Source of the DNA: Pseudozyma flocculosa PF-1
Lineage: Eukaryota > Basidiomycota > Ustilaginomycetes > Ustilaginales > Ustilaginaceae
Assembly: GCF_000417875.1 (NCBI RefSeq)
Contig: NW_006920875.1
Coordinates: forward strand, 849,309-897,388
Reading direction: 5' to 3'
DNA length: 48,080 nucleotides
Positions within the stretch are counted from its first letter, which is position 1. The number at the start of each line of letters is the position of its first letter. The translations under genes were made by a program, and so were the position numbers. Positions 1 to 9,998 of this stretch are shown here, one piece after another. Below the pieces are notes generated by a model. That model was not told where the DNA came from, ran no database searches, and saw only the letters and a program-made list of their open reading frames with translations.

Positions 1-1
1 A

Positions 2-734
2 CACTCTATTCGTCGCGACGTCGGGCGGCGGCGGAGAGTGCGCGGTCGGGCCACGGACGGCCGAGGGCGGAGGTGGCCGGGTACCGAGGATGGCCGCAGC
101 GGCGGCGGCGGCAACGGCCACGTCGCCGGCGGCATTGGCATTGGCGTTGGCGGCGGGGGTGGGGTTGGGGTTGGGATGTTGGGTGGATCGTCGTCGTCGA
201 CGGCGACGAGCGGGCTGGACCTCATCGCCGGTGTGGCTGGTGCCGACGGGCTCGGGTTCGAGGGCGAGGCGACGAGCAACGAGGAGCTGGATGAGATTGA
301 AGAGGGCGACGAGATCGAGGAGGAGGACGACGAGGGCGGACGCGACAAGAAGCCCGGCTGTAAGTCGCTCCACCCTCGTCCTCGATTCCAGGTTCCGTCG
401 ATCGTTGCAGCGGGCTTTCTCACCACGCCAGACCGTCTCTTTTTTTCTTTTCTTGGCCGTCACGACAGGGATCTCGGACCTACCCATCAACGCGCCCGTC
501 GAAAAGGGGGCACCGCATACCGTCAACGCCTACATTGGCTGGCCGAACAACCCCACTACTACCACCTCGTCGTCCAGTACCAGTGGCGGTGGCGCGGGTG
601 CAGCTACGGTCGAATCCACCACGAGCGGTACCGCTACCGCCACCGCCGCCACTGGGGGGACGGGGGCAGCCGGAGCCGGAGCGGGAGCCACAACGGGGAC
701 GGGGACGGGCACGAACTCGATGGGCGCTCCCTGA
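2..734 (+). CDS. 3' end of an acidic, low-complexity protein of unknown function (5' truncated)
   Basis: The reading frame is already open at the left edge, so the N-terminus is missing. Exon 1 (2-359) gives an Arg/Gly-rich stretch and then a strongly acidic segment (EELDEIEEGDEIEEEDDEGG). A canonical intron (gtaagt at 360, cag ending at 468, 109 nt) joins it in phase 1 to exon 2 (469-734). Exon 2 begins with a more ordinary segment (DLPINAPVEKGAPHTVNAYI) and ends in a Thr/Ala/Gly/Ser-rich tail closed by tga at 732-734. No membrane segment or catalytic motif is visible and I do not recognise the family. The acidic exon reads through to a good donor, and the frame change at the intron restores an open frame. 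This supports a real gene rather than a chance GC-rich frame, but no function can be assigned. It converges on the DMT transporter downstream. Confidence 0.6.
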   Translation, partial: TLFVATSGGGGECAVGPRTAEGGGGRVPRMAAAAAAATATSPAALALALAAGVGLGLGCWVDRRRRRRRAGWTSSPVWLVPTGSGSRARRRATRSWMRLKRATRSRRRTTRADATRSPAVSRSTLVLDSRFRRSLQRAFSPRQTVSFFLFLAVTTGISDLPINAPVEKGAPHTVNAYIGWPNNPTTTTSSSSTSGGGAGAATVESTTSGTATATAATGGTGAAGAGAGATTGTGTGTNSMGAP

Positions 735-1091
735 TCCTTCGTTCTCGATCCTGACCCCCCATTCTCCCACTGCATCGCCGGCGACGATCCTCGGGACGCA
801 AGGCAAGGCAAGGCAAGACGAGGCCAGGCCAGGACAGGCAGGGCAGGGCAGGGCGACGCAACGCAACGCAAGGCATCGGCACCATCCCGGTCCGATCGAG
901 CAAGACATCCATGTCCATTGGCGACCAACCAAGTCTCTATGAGGCCAAGACACGGCCCGGACACTCTGGCGCATCGCATCTACGAAAAGTCGAGCAAGAC
1001 CGAGCAAAGCAAAACAAGGCAAGGCAAGGCAGGGCAGGGCAGGGTAGGGCAGGGTTGGAGCTAGGCTGGGCCGGGCCGGGCCGGGACGGGA
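735..1091. repeat. Convergent 3' intergenic region with pentanucleotide tracts
   Basis: No gene is seen here. The stretch lies between two convergent genes and contains runs with a 5-nt period: aggca-type tracts at about 800-870, and aggca/agggc tracts at about 1014-1060. It probably holds the 3' UTRs and transcription ends of both neighbours. Confidence 0.7.
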
Positions 1092-3185
1092 CTAGTCCTT
1101 GGCGACGGCGACCCAAGCAGCAGCGGCGAGGATGATGGACATGCCCACGCCACTGAGGGCGTTGATGGGCACGTGGAGGATAAAGAGCTGGTAGAGCGAG
1201 GCAAAGACAATCTGCAGGTAGACGGTCGAACTGGCGCGTCCGGCCTTTTCGCGCTGCAGTCCCATGGCTAGCAGGATCTGTCGCGGTGCGGTGCGGCGGG
1301 GTCGTAGGACACGCCGAGGGGAGGAGGGAGGTGGTGGCGGTGGTAGGGGTGAGTACGAATGGAGCTAGATGGGGAAGGTATCGGATCGGGAAGGCAAGGG
1401 GAGCAGAGGTGGGGGGTGTTTGGCTCACCTGGGCCAGCAGTCCGAATACGCCAATGCAGATCAGGAGGAGACACCACTTGGGATCGCGCGGCAAGACAAA
1501 GGGCGTCGACGTGTACCACATCAGGACGGCGCTGACGAGGGTCGAGTAGAGGGAAAAGTAGGCCACCGAGTGCGTCGCCGATGCGCGTCGGCCGATGGCG
1601 CGGATAGAGATGTAGGCGCCCGCCGCTCCGCAGATGCCCAGCAGCGCCAAGCTGGGTTCGCACAAGGTGGCGCGCAGATGGGTCCAAGCAAGGGTGCAAG
1701 AGGGACGCGTGGGTCGGTCAGGTCAGTTTCCGGGGGCGGCAAGTCCTGGATCGGGCATGCGTGCACTCACCCGACGGCCAACAACCTCTCTGCCTCGGTC
1801 ACGCTGCCAGGATGGGCGCTCGAGGTGTGCAGTGCGTAAGGCGGCGCCATCGTCGTCGTCGTCGTCGCTGCGCTGCCATTCACACCGGGGCCAGCCTCTC
1901 TAGCCGTCAGGAGGAGCGAGGCGGCCCTCTTTACGATCTCATTGGCCAGGTTGGTGCTCGCCGCCTCGCTGCCGCTGCCGAGGGCGTCGGGCGAGATGGG
2001 CACGTCGAGGTCCTCGTCGGCCACCTTGCGGCCAAAGATAAAGGCGGGCCGCGCAATGAGGACGACGCCGCCCAGGCTGGCGATGCCACCGAGGAACTCG
2101 CGCAGGGTGAAGCGCTCTCCCAGCACGAGGTAGCCGAGGAAGCCCGTGGCGAGGGGCGCGAGGAAGGTGATGACGGTCGCATCGGCTAGCGAGAGGTACT
2201 GCAGCGAGTAGTATAGGCCGACTGCGGGTCGCGCACGGAAACGGGAGAAGGTAAGGTGGGCAGGGAGGGGTGAGCATGGTGCTTGGTGCGCTGAACCTTG
2301 ACCCGCGCGCTGTGCTTCCCCCGTGATGCACTCACAGAGACCAAAGAATCCCGAAAAGCCGCGCAGCGCGAGGAGGCCGCGCACGCCCGCAGGGCCGAGG
2401 AAGGGGTTGTCGACGCCGGCTGCGAGCATGTAGGCGATGCAGCCGGACCAGGTGATGGCCATGCGGATAAAGATGATTTCGAGGGCGCCAATCTGGACGC
2501 CGTCGATGCGCTGCGACGAGATGAGCTTGTAGAAGAGGTTCATCAGGCTGAAGAAGAACTGGCTCGTGGCGAGGAGGCAGAGGCCCTGGTTGCGCGCGAC
2601 AAAGGCGCGGGCCGAGTCGAGGCGGCGGCGTGCGGCATAGTGGTCCGGACGGAGGGGCTTGGCGGGGTCGCGCTGGTGGGGGAAGGGGAGGACGCTGGTG
2701 CTGGCAGAGGCTGCGGCGTCGTTGTCGTCATGGTGGTGGTGGTGGTTGTGTTTGCGGGCGGTGCTTGCGAGGGCCGCCCGTTCGTCGTCGTCGTCGTGAA
2801 TGGCGTCGAGGTGTGCGGAAGCGGGGTACTGGTTGGGGTCCGGGGCGTATCGTGACGGGTCGGAGTGCTGCAGGTCATCCTGCGCCTCAATGTCGTGGGA
2901 TGGATGGACGCGGGTCGGGGGCAAGAGGGGTCTTGCGGTGGTCGAGGAACGCCTTGTCCTGGGCGCGGCGGCGGCGGCGGCGGCGGAAGGGAGGAGTGCA
3001 GAGGAAGTGTTGGCGGGTGGCAGCGGATGCGGAATGGAGTCGTAGGCTGGGGACGGGGAGGCTGACCTGGATCGTGCGGTGGAGGGAAGTGGTGCGTCTG
3101 ACTGGAGAAGTGGGCTGCGTTCGGTCGAGTGGCTCGAGGATGCCGAGAGCGACTTGCGCATGGGCGCAAACGGGGGTTGCGTCAT
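1092..3185 (-). CDS. DMT-superfamily transporter with two EamA domains (SLC35G-like)
   Basis: Predicted integral membrane solute transporter of the drug/metabolite transporter superfamily; the substrate is unknown. Exons on the minus strand are 3185-2336, 2221-1771, 1651-1429 and 1277-1092 (1710 nt, 569 aa). All three introns (114, 119 and 151 nt) have gtgag donors, and the splices restore one frame. Residues 1 to about 230 are a cytosolic Ser/Pro/His-rich tail. The first EamA unit follows (from LCLLATSQFFFSLMNLFYKL to LGGVVLIARPAFIFG), including the typical LADATVITFLAP and LGERFT segments. After an acidic linker comes the second unit (LALLGICGAAGAYISIRAIG through LLAQILLAMGLQREKAGR to the C-terminus). 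Roughly ten helices are expected. The start chosen is the Met of MTQPPFAPM; an upstream in-frame extension exists but looks non-coding. The location (Golgi or plasma membrane) cannot be read from the sequence. Confidence 0.88.
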
Positions 3186-4067
3186 GGCGGTTGTGGTCGT
3201 GAGCGATGGTCGTGAGGTTGGGCGTCGTGTGTCGTGTGCGGGTGTGGTGTGCAGATGTGTGCTTGACCGCAGAGGAGCAGAAGGAGCAGAAGGAGCAGAA
3301 GGAGCAGCAGGAGCAGCAGAGGGAGGAGATGCGATGGACTGCCAGAGAGGCAGGGGATGGTGGTGGTGGTGGTAGGCAGACAGACAGAGGGGGCAGACGA
3401 GGCGACCTGGGCCCGTGTTGGTCTCTCGCCTTGGATTCACGAGGCTCGCCGGCAGAGGGCTGACGAAACAGAGGCCCCTCTGGCCGCTCGACCTAGACAA
3501 GGTCAGTTCTGGCCAGACGCACAGGCAGGAAAACGCAGCGCAGGCGAAAGAAAGAAAAAAGTCGAGGGCGAGGGCCAGTGCAGTGTGGGGGGATCGACGT
3601 GGGGGCCCGCCAGCCAAACCAACCAACCGAGCAGTCGTCAGGGTCAGGGTCAGGGTCAGGGTCAGGCCTGGGTGAGGGCCGGCCTTTTGGCCGAGGTCCT
3701 CGGAAGTCGGATCTGGCTGGGCCCTTGGCTGCCCTCTCTCTCTCTGGCTCGTTCAGCCTGCCTGGCCCCCTGCCTGCTTGCCTGGCGGCTGCTCGTTTTG
3801 CCGTGGGCCCCAACAGAGCCGCCGCGATTGCCGCTCAGCCTGGCCTGGCACTCAACCACCACCACTTCATCACCACCGCCTCGTCGCTCGCCCTTTGCTG
3901 CAATGCACTCCGTCACTGCCTCTTCGCGGCGCAGCACACGCACCACCACCATCACCACAATGCCGCACCGCATCCCGTCGCATCCCTCGCTCCTTCATCA
4001 CCACCCTCCCTCGCCCTCGCTGCCACCGTCACCGCCATCTCCACCACCCTGACCGCCCTCCCCCTCG
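3186..4067. promoter_or_regulatory. Divergent intergenic region (DMT transporter / Zn2Cys6 gene)
   Basis: 882 nt between two divergently transcribed genes, so it must hold both promoters. It contains an agaagg-type GA tract near 3277-3325, a TCAGGG hexamer array at 3638-3666, and a C-rich/CACC-rich stretch toward 4067. No clear TATA box was found. Confidence 0.6.
3638..3666 (+). repeat. Interstitial TCAGGG hexanucleotide array (about 4.8 copies)
   Basis: Perfect tandem copies of tcaggg in the divergent promoter region. It is one base away from the TTAGGG telomere unit common in fungi, but it is short and internal, so a simple microsatellite is the default reading. Confidence 0.9.
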
Positions 4068-6473
4068 ATGCCCGACCAACCACACCACCATGCTCGCCAT
4101 GTCCACAACCATGTCCTCGACTCGTCGCCCGCCACATCGGCCACACCGAGCACACACTGGACCCCGTACACCTTCCACTCGGAGCCAACACCTCTCCTCC
4201 CCTCGATGCACACGCCCAACACTGCCAACGTCGCCACCACCCGGGCAGACGGCAACCACGACGCCCGCACTCACCGCACCAGTGCCAGCCTAGATTCCCA
4301 CTCGCCCATCGAACCCATGCCGCTCGACCACTCGCACTCCTCGCCTCGGTCCGACGCCCATGCCCACTCCCACCTCGACCAACCGGGTCCCAGCCGCCCT
4401 CGCTCCAGCAGCGCCGCCGCCCCAAGCCTTCTCCCCCGCTCCGCCCGCAACGACAAGCGCTCCAGCGCAGCCTGCATCCCGTGCAGAAAGAGGAAGCGAC
4501 GCTGTGATGGCGTAAAGCCCATCTGCTCCACCTGCCAGCGCTCCTCGTCCCGCCAGTGCGCCTGGGACGCAAACGGCGACCGCCGCAAACCCGTCAACAA
4601 GAGCATGCAGTATGCCTTCCACGCCCGCATTCAGGCTCTCGAGGCAAAGCTCGACGAATACGCACAACCGTCCGAACCCACCGTCAGCAGCCCCTCCTCC
4701 GCAAAGGGCAAGGCAAAGTCGGCCCAGTCGCTCCATGACGACGGCGTGGTCCCGCTCTCCGGACCCAGGTTTTGCATCAATCCCCTGCAGAACGCTTGCA
4801 ACTTGGCAGCTCAAGCTGGCGCCCAGCAGCAGCGTCATCAGCTTGCCTCAGAAGCATCGGTCGGGCAGGACCGTGGGAAGGGTCGACTCCTTTCGTCCGA
4901 CCAGGTCTTCGCCGACGCTTACGAGGTCCTCTTTGTCGACACGCCACGGCCGCTGCTCGAGCATTGCCTCTACACCACTTTTGACCACGGCATCGCTCCC
5001 GGTCGGCTGATCCCGCGGCCGACGTTCTTTAAAGCCTTTGTCCGCCACCCAGCCTCGCGCAGCCACGCCTACTCGACCTTCCTGCTCGGCTCGCTCCTCT
5101 GCCTCGGTGCGGCCTACCAGACTCGACCGTATCTCGACTCTTTGTTTGGCCCTTCGCCCAGCAGCAGCTGCACCCACAGCGTGTCTGAGGGCACCGAAAG
5201 CGGCAGCGACGCGGATGGCGACGAGGTCCGTCGCCGCTCCAGGCTCCGGCACGCTTCCCGCGACCCGGCGGTCGTCTTCGATCGCTTCTGGCAAGTGACA
5301 AACTCGCTCATCAGCGCCGAGCTCGCCGACCCACGTCTCTCGACCGTCTGCGGCCTCGTTGGGCTGGTCAAGACGTGCTTCGCGCAGGCCAAAGAGGCGC
5401 TGGCGGATACGTACCTCGTTATGGCGCTCCGACTCTGCCTCCGACTGGACCTGCACCGCGACCACTCGCACCTCTCCCCCGAGGACGATCGGCTGCACAC
5501 CTTGACCTTCTGGGCGTGCTTCTGGGTCGAGACAATGCTGGCGTTGCGCCAGGGGCGGCCGAGCCGTTTTCGCTCCTCCGACATTTTGTGCGGACTGCCG
5601 CCCATCCAGCCCGAGCTCGACGCTACGTTTCCCATCTTTATCTCGGAGGGTTATCGGTACCAGATCCAGCTCTTCCTCGTCGCCTCTGACATCCTCGAGT
5701 TCCTGCAGGATGCGACCGGTGCGAGGGATGGTGAGGGGATAGGGGAAGGCGAGTTTGAGCAGGTCACGGCCCTCGACCTGCGCCTCGAGGCATGGTACAA
5801 CCAGCTTCCCTCTGGCCTTCGCCCGTTGTTGTCGTCGTCGTCGTCGTCATCTACCACCGTCGCCTCGTCCGGTACCGCTGGCATCGCCGCGGATTCGTCG
5901 GTGGTGGCCGCGTCGACAAAGGCAAAGACGGCGGATGCGCACATCATCTGCATCTCGTTGTTCTTCCACCTCATCAGCCTCACGCTGCACCGCAACTACA
6001 TCCACCTGACCCCCTCGTCGTCGTCGTCGTCGCCACCAACATCGACGTCATCCTCGTCATCGTCGGACGCATTGTGCCGGTTCTCGCGCACCAAGACGAT
6101 ACGATCGATCAAGGAGATCGTCCGACTCGTCAAGGCACTGCGCTCCACGTCTTGCCCAAACGAGGCTGTGGAATGGGACGAGGATGGAGCCGGAGGGTGG
6201 TTGGAAAGGAAGAACCCGTTCCTTTTCCTACCCATCACCAAGGCCGTCGAGGCTCTGCTGTCCCTCTCCTCTTCCCCTCCTTCGTCGTCGGCCGTGGCGG
6301 TATTGGAGGAGGACGGAGCGGGAGGGCGATCGGTGCTGAACGCAGAGAGGGAGGGGCAGAGGAGAAAGGATCTCGACCTTCTACTCGACTCGCTGGGTTC
6401 GATTGGACGTGTCTGGACGGCGGCAAAGAGGGACAAGGAGGTCTTGGACGTCGTGCGCTCCCTCGTTTGCTAG
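4068..6473 (+). CDS. Zn2Cys6 fungal-specific transcription factor
   Basis: Single-exon gene of 801 aa. Residues 1-130 are His/Ser/Pro-rich and probably disordered. A complete binuclear zinc cluster lies at residues 136-164 with spacing C-x2-C-x6-C-x6-C-x2-C-x7-C (CIPCRKRKRRC then CSTCQ). It is followed by a basic linker and a short coiled-coil-like segment (FHARIQALEAKLDEY, about residues 183-197). The middle region matches the fungal-specific transcription factor domain; its usual core is seen as WACFWVETMLALRQGRPSRF near residues 482-501. Serine tracts interrupt the C-terminal third. Such proteins act in the nucleus as DNA-binding regulators, usually of metabolism or stress. The target cannot be inferred: neither neighbour is an obvious pathway cluster, although a transporter lies next to it on the divergent side. 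Confidence 0.95.
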   Translation: MPDQPHHHARHVHNHVLDSSPATSATPSTHWTPYTFHSEPTPLLPSMHTPNTANVATTRADGNHDARTHRTSASLDSHSPIEPMPLDHSHSSPRSDAHAHSHLDQPGPSRPRSSSAAAPSLLPRSARNDKRSSAACIPCRKRKRRCDGVKPICSTCQRSSSRQCAWDANGDRRKPVNKSMQYAFHARIQALEAKLDEYAQPSEPTVSSPSSAKGKAKSAQSLHDDGVVPLSGPRFCINPLQNACNLAAQAGAQQQRHQLASEASVGQDRGKGRLLSSDQVFADAYEVLFVDTPRPLLEHCLYTTFDHGIAPGRLIPRPTFFKAFVRHPASRSHAYSTFLLGSLLCLGAAYQTRPYLDSLFGPSPSSSCTHSVSEGTESGSDADGDEVRRRSRLRHASRDPAVVFDRFWQVTNSLISAELADPRLSTVCGLVGLVKTCFAQAKEALADTYLVMALRLCLRLDLHRDHSHLSPEDDRLHTLTFWACFWVETMLALRQGRPSRFRSSDILCGLPPIQPELDATFPIFISEGYRYQIQLFLVASDILEFLQDATGARDGEGIGEGEFEQVTALDLRLEAWYNQLPSGLRPLLSSSSSSSTTVASSGTAGIAADSSVVAASTKAKTADAHIICISLFFHLISLTLHRNYIHLTPSSSSSSPPTSTSSSSSSDALCRFSRTKTIRSIKEIVRLVKALRSTSCPNEAVEWDEDGAGGWLERKNPFLFLPITKAVEALLSLSSSPPSSSAVAVLEEDGAGGRSVLNAEREGQRRKDLDLLLDSLGSIGRVWTAAKRDKEVLDVVRSLVC

Positions 6474-7078
6474 AGACGCGGCAGCAGGTCGTGTCCTTCT
6501 GCATCCCCGCCAGCTTGGTCCGAGTCGCATGGACTAGCTCGCAGCAGCATCATTGCTCTGCCCATTAGAGTAGAGCCTGTAGGAACGATGCCCTCAGAAA
6601 CCCTTTCGCGGGATTGTCATGAGGGAGATGATGTGACAGGCATTGATCCCGTCAACGAGCGCCTCGTACAGCATGCTTGGCAGGCGCATCCACAGCACAA
6701 AGCCAGGTTGCATTGAGGTGGCCTGCAAGACCTACTGAGTCGACGCCGCGAGGTGAGCCGTTGAAAGGGGCCATCCGTATGTGTCTCGAATGTGGGCCCA
6801 GGCTGTCAGCTCCTAGGGCGCCACCATGTCCCGGAGTGAGCCCTGACGGCTGGCCTCGGAAGCCGGACAGTGACGCGGGCCACGACTCGACGCACGGATC
6901 GCCCATCCCACCGCGCTCTCGGCCGCCACCACCACCACCAACACCACCACCACTACCATCACTGAGCCACCATCTCAACACCGTCGTTGCCGACTGACGC
7001 ACCTCGCTCGCACCTGCTACTGCCGTTGCCGCTGCCGCTGCCGCTGCCGCCGCTGCCGCTGCCGCCGCTGCCGCCGTC
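6474..7078. other. Intergenic region upstream of VPS45
   Basis: 605 nt with no supported gene. The last ~70 nt before the VPS45 start are a gccgct/gccgcc-type repeat that would form a GC-rich 5' leader. Confidence 0.6.
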
Positions 7079-9507
7079 ATGGATGTCGTAAAGGCCATCT
7101 CGGCCTACATCCAGCGCATCATCACCCAGACGTCCGGCATCAAGGTCCTCCTCCTCGACCAGCACACCACACCCATCATCTCGACCTCGTTCACGCAGTC
7201 CGCCCTACTAAGCCATGAGGTGTACCTCACGGATCGCGTCGACAACCCGAACCGGGACCGCATGAAGCACCTCAACTGCATCGCCCTCCTCCGCCCGACG
7301 CCAGCCTCGATCTCGGCCCTCGTCCAGGAGCTGCGGCGGCCCCGCTACCGCTCCTACTACGTCTACTTCACCAACGTCCTCCAGAAGCAGGACATCGAGG
7401 CGCTCGCAGAGGCCGACGAGCACGAAGTCATCAAGGAGATCCAAGAGTACTTTGCAGACTACCAGCCCGTCAACCCGGACCTCTTCTCGTTCAACCTCGC
7501 CACCCCGCCCGCACGCATATGGGCGGACCGGCCCAACCAGTGGGACGAAGCCGCCCTCGAACAGCACGTCAAGGGGCTCACGGCTCTGCTCCTCAGCCTG
7601 AAAAAGAAGCCAGTCATCCGCTACGAACGAATGAGCGCGCTGGCCAAGAAGCTCGGCGAAGAGGTCCACGTGAGCAGCTCTTCAGTCGGCGCGCCCCTCC
7701 CTCCGCTTCTTCCTTGGTCCTGTTGTTGTGGGTTGACCGACGCTGACACGCCCGAGCTGGCCGATTGGCCGTCCGCTGGCTCTCTGCTGATCCTTCTGGC
7801 AGTACCAGATGCATACCGGTCAGCCACAGCTGTTCGACTTCAGGAGGACCGACGTGCCGCCATTGCTCCTCATCCTCGACCGCCGCAACGATCCAGTCAC
7901 GCCCCTCCTCACGCAGTGGACCTACCAGGCGATGGTCCACGAGGTTCTTGGCATCAACAACGGCAGGGTCAGCCTCGCAGACGCCGAGGGTATCCGCCCA
8001 GAGCTGAGGGTAGGTCCAGCCGGGGCAGTTCGATGGGGGATGGAGCCCTGCGATGGATAGCTGACAACCGCTTGTCAAACGGCCACGACCTGCCTGATTG
8101 GTTCCCGCCGCTTCCCGCTCCGCTCGCTCCGCAGGAGATTGTCCTGTCCGCCGACCAGGATCCCTTTTTTGCGTCGAACCTCTACGACAACTTTGGCGAC
8201 CTGGGCGCGAGCATCAAAAAGTACGTCCTCGAGTACCAGTCGCGCACCGCGTCCAACTCGACCATCGAGACGGTGGCCGACATGAAGCGCTTTGTCGAAG
8301 AGTACCCCGAGTTCCGCAAGCTGGGCGGCAACGTGTCGAAGCACGTTGCGCTGCTCGGCGAGCTCAGCAAGCGCGTGGAAAAGGATGGCCTGCTGCAGGT
8401 CAGCGAGCTCGAGCAGAGCCTCGCCAGCGTCGAGAGCCATGCCTCGGACCTCAAGGTGAGTGCGGCGGCGGAGCGGAGCGGCGCGGCAGAGCTGTCTGTT
8501 GCGATGGCAAGGCGCTCATGGCAGTCGTCGGCTGACTCGGTGGGACTGCCCGCTCTGCCCTTCCCACTCTTGTCTGTCCCGAATCGCAGGCGGTCCAGGC
8601 CATGGTCGACTCCGAGACGGTGTCGCAGGACGCCAAGCTGCGCCTCACGATCCTCTATGCCCTGCGCTACCAGAAGTTTTCGGGCAACCAGATCCAGCCG
8701 CTGGTACAACGGTTGCTCAAGGTCGGGTTGCCAGAGAGCCGAGCCGCCGTGAGTCGCGGGACACCAGGATCCTCTCTGTGCAGCGGCTCCTCGTCCAAGT
8801 GGTAGCGGAGATGCTGACGATGTTCTTCCGTGCCACGCTGGCCCCCGGCGCTTCGACAGCTCGTATTCGTCATGCTCAACCTGGCGGGCTCGGAACAGCG
8901 GCAAGACGATCTGTTTGCCAACGAGAACCTCTTTTCGCGCGGTCGCAGCGCCATCATGGGCCTCAAGGGCGTCGAAAACGTGTACACGCAGCACTCGCCG
9001 CACCTCTCGCAGACGATTGACCACCTCATCCGCGGCCGGTTACGCGAGACGAGCTATCCCTTTATCGGCGGCGGTGGCGGCGGTGGTGGATCCGGGATGG
9101 ATGGGGTCATGCAGCAGCAGCAGCAGCAGCAGCAACAACGGCCGCAGGATGTGATACTCTTCATCGTCGGCGGGGCGACGTACGAAGAGGCACGGACGAT
9201 TGCCCTCCTCAATGCGCAACACCAGCACGGCGGCGGATCCACCGACGGTATCGTCGGCGCTGGCGGAGGCGGTGGAGGTGGTGGGGGTGGTGGTGGTGGT
9301 TCGGCGGGGACGGGGACGGGGATGGGGATGCGGTTCCTGCTAGGTGGAACGACGGTGCACAACAGCGCCTCGTTCCTCGACATGATCCAGGACGCCGCGG
9401 CGCGCTTTGACGCCAAAATCGCCAAACCACCACCTAACCTCGCCTCCGGATCCGCAAGCGGTCCAGCGCTCAACCTCACCATCGGTCCCGTCCAGCTCAG
9501 CTTTTGA
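7079..9507 (+). CDS. VPS45: Vps45-like Sec1/Munc18 protein
   Basis: SM-family regulator that binds Tlg2-type syntaxins and promotes SNARE assembly for Golgi/TGN-to-endosome and vacuolar traffic; cytosolic and peripheral on membranes. Five exons: 7079-7669, 7803-8009, 8135-8455, 8590-8748 and 8860-9507, all phase-0 junctions, 641 aa. The Sec1 fold is visible from the start ([20 protein letters not shown]), through the domain 2 segment [20 protein letters not shown], to [20 protein letters not shown] and the C-terminal [20 protein letters not shown] and [14 protein letters not shown] that are typical of Vps45. Yeast Vps45 is about 577 aa. The extra length comes from a Gly run plus nine Gln (about residues 495-520) and a long Gly run (about 561-576) inserted around that C-terminal block. 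The family assignment is firm; the choice of Vps45 over other SM proteins rests on these C-terminal motifs. Confidence 0.93.
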
Positions 9508-9998
9508 GCCTACTGACACGACGTGGTGGGCGGCCGGGCAGGCGGTCGGATCGGATCGGATCGGAACGGCAAAACAAGACGAGGCAAGACAAGGCAAGGC
9601 AAGGCAAGGCAAGGCAAGGTAAGGTAGGGCACATCGCGAGACGCGCCGAGGACAGGAGAGCAAGGAAATTGATACAGTGGGCGAGCATTACCGATGCAGG
9701 GTACTACGCGGGGCGAGGCGGGACAGGAGGCCGAGAGACGGGGCAGGGAGGGGCAGAGGGATGCTATGCAGTGCAATGCGGCCGAGAATAACAATGCAGC
9801 AAGCCATACGGACGGGCGAAAGTCTAGAGAGCAGCGAGGGCACGTTCTAGAGGCGGGAGCGGAGGGGAAGGGTACTTAGATCTACAGCAAGGATGGTGGC
9901 GTGGGGGCGCAGAGAAAAAGAGATGGTATCGGGGAGACTGAGCGAGAGAGGGAGAGAGGGAGAGAGGGAGAGAGAGGGTCTGACGAGCGGAGTGCCCG
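9508..9998. repeat. Convergent 3' intergenic region with (AAGGC)n tract and purine repeats
   Basis: Between the VPS45 and MFS stop codons. It has a cggat repeat at about 9547-9565 and an aaggc pentamer tract at about 9586-9620. A GA-rich run (gagagggagagagggag) follows near 9945-9980. No gene was found. Confidence 0.7.
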
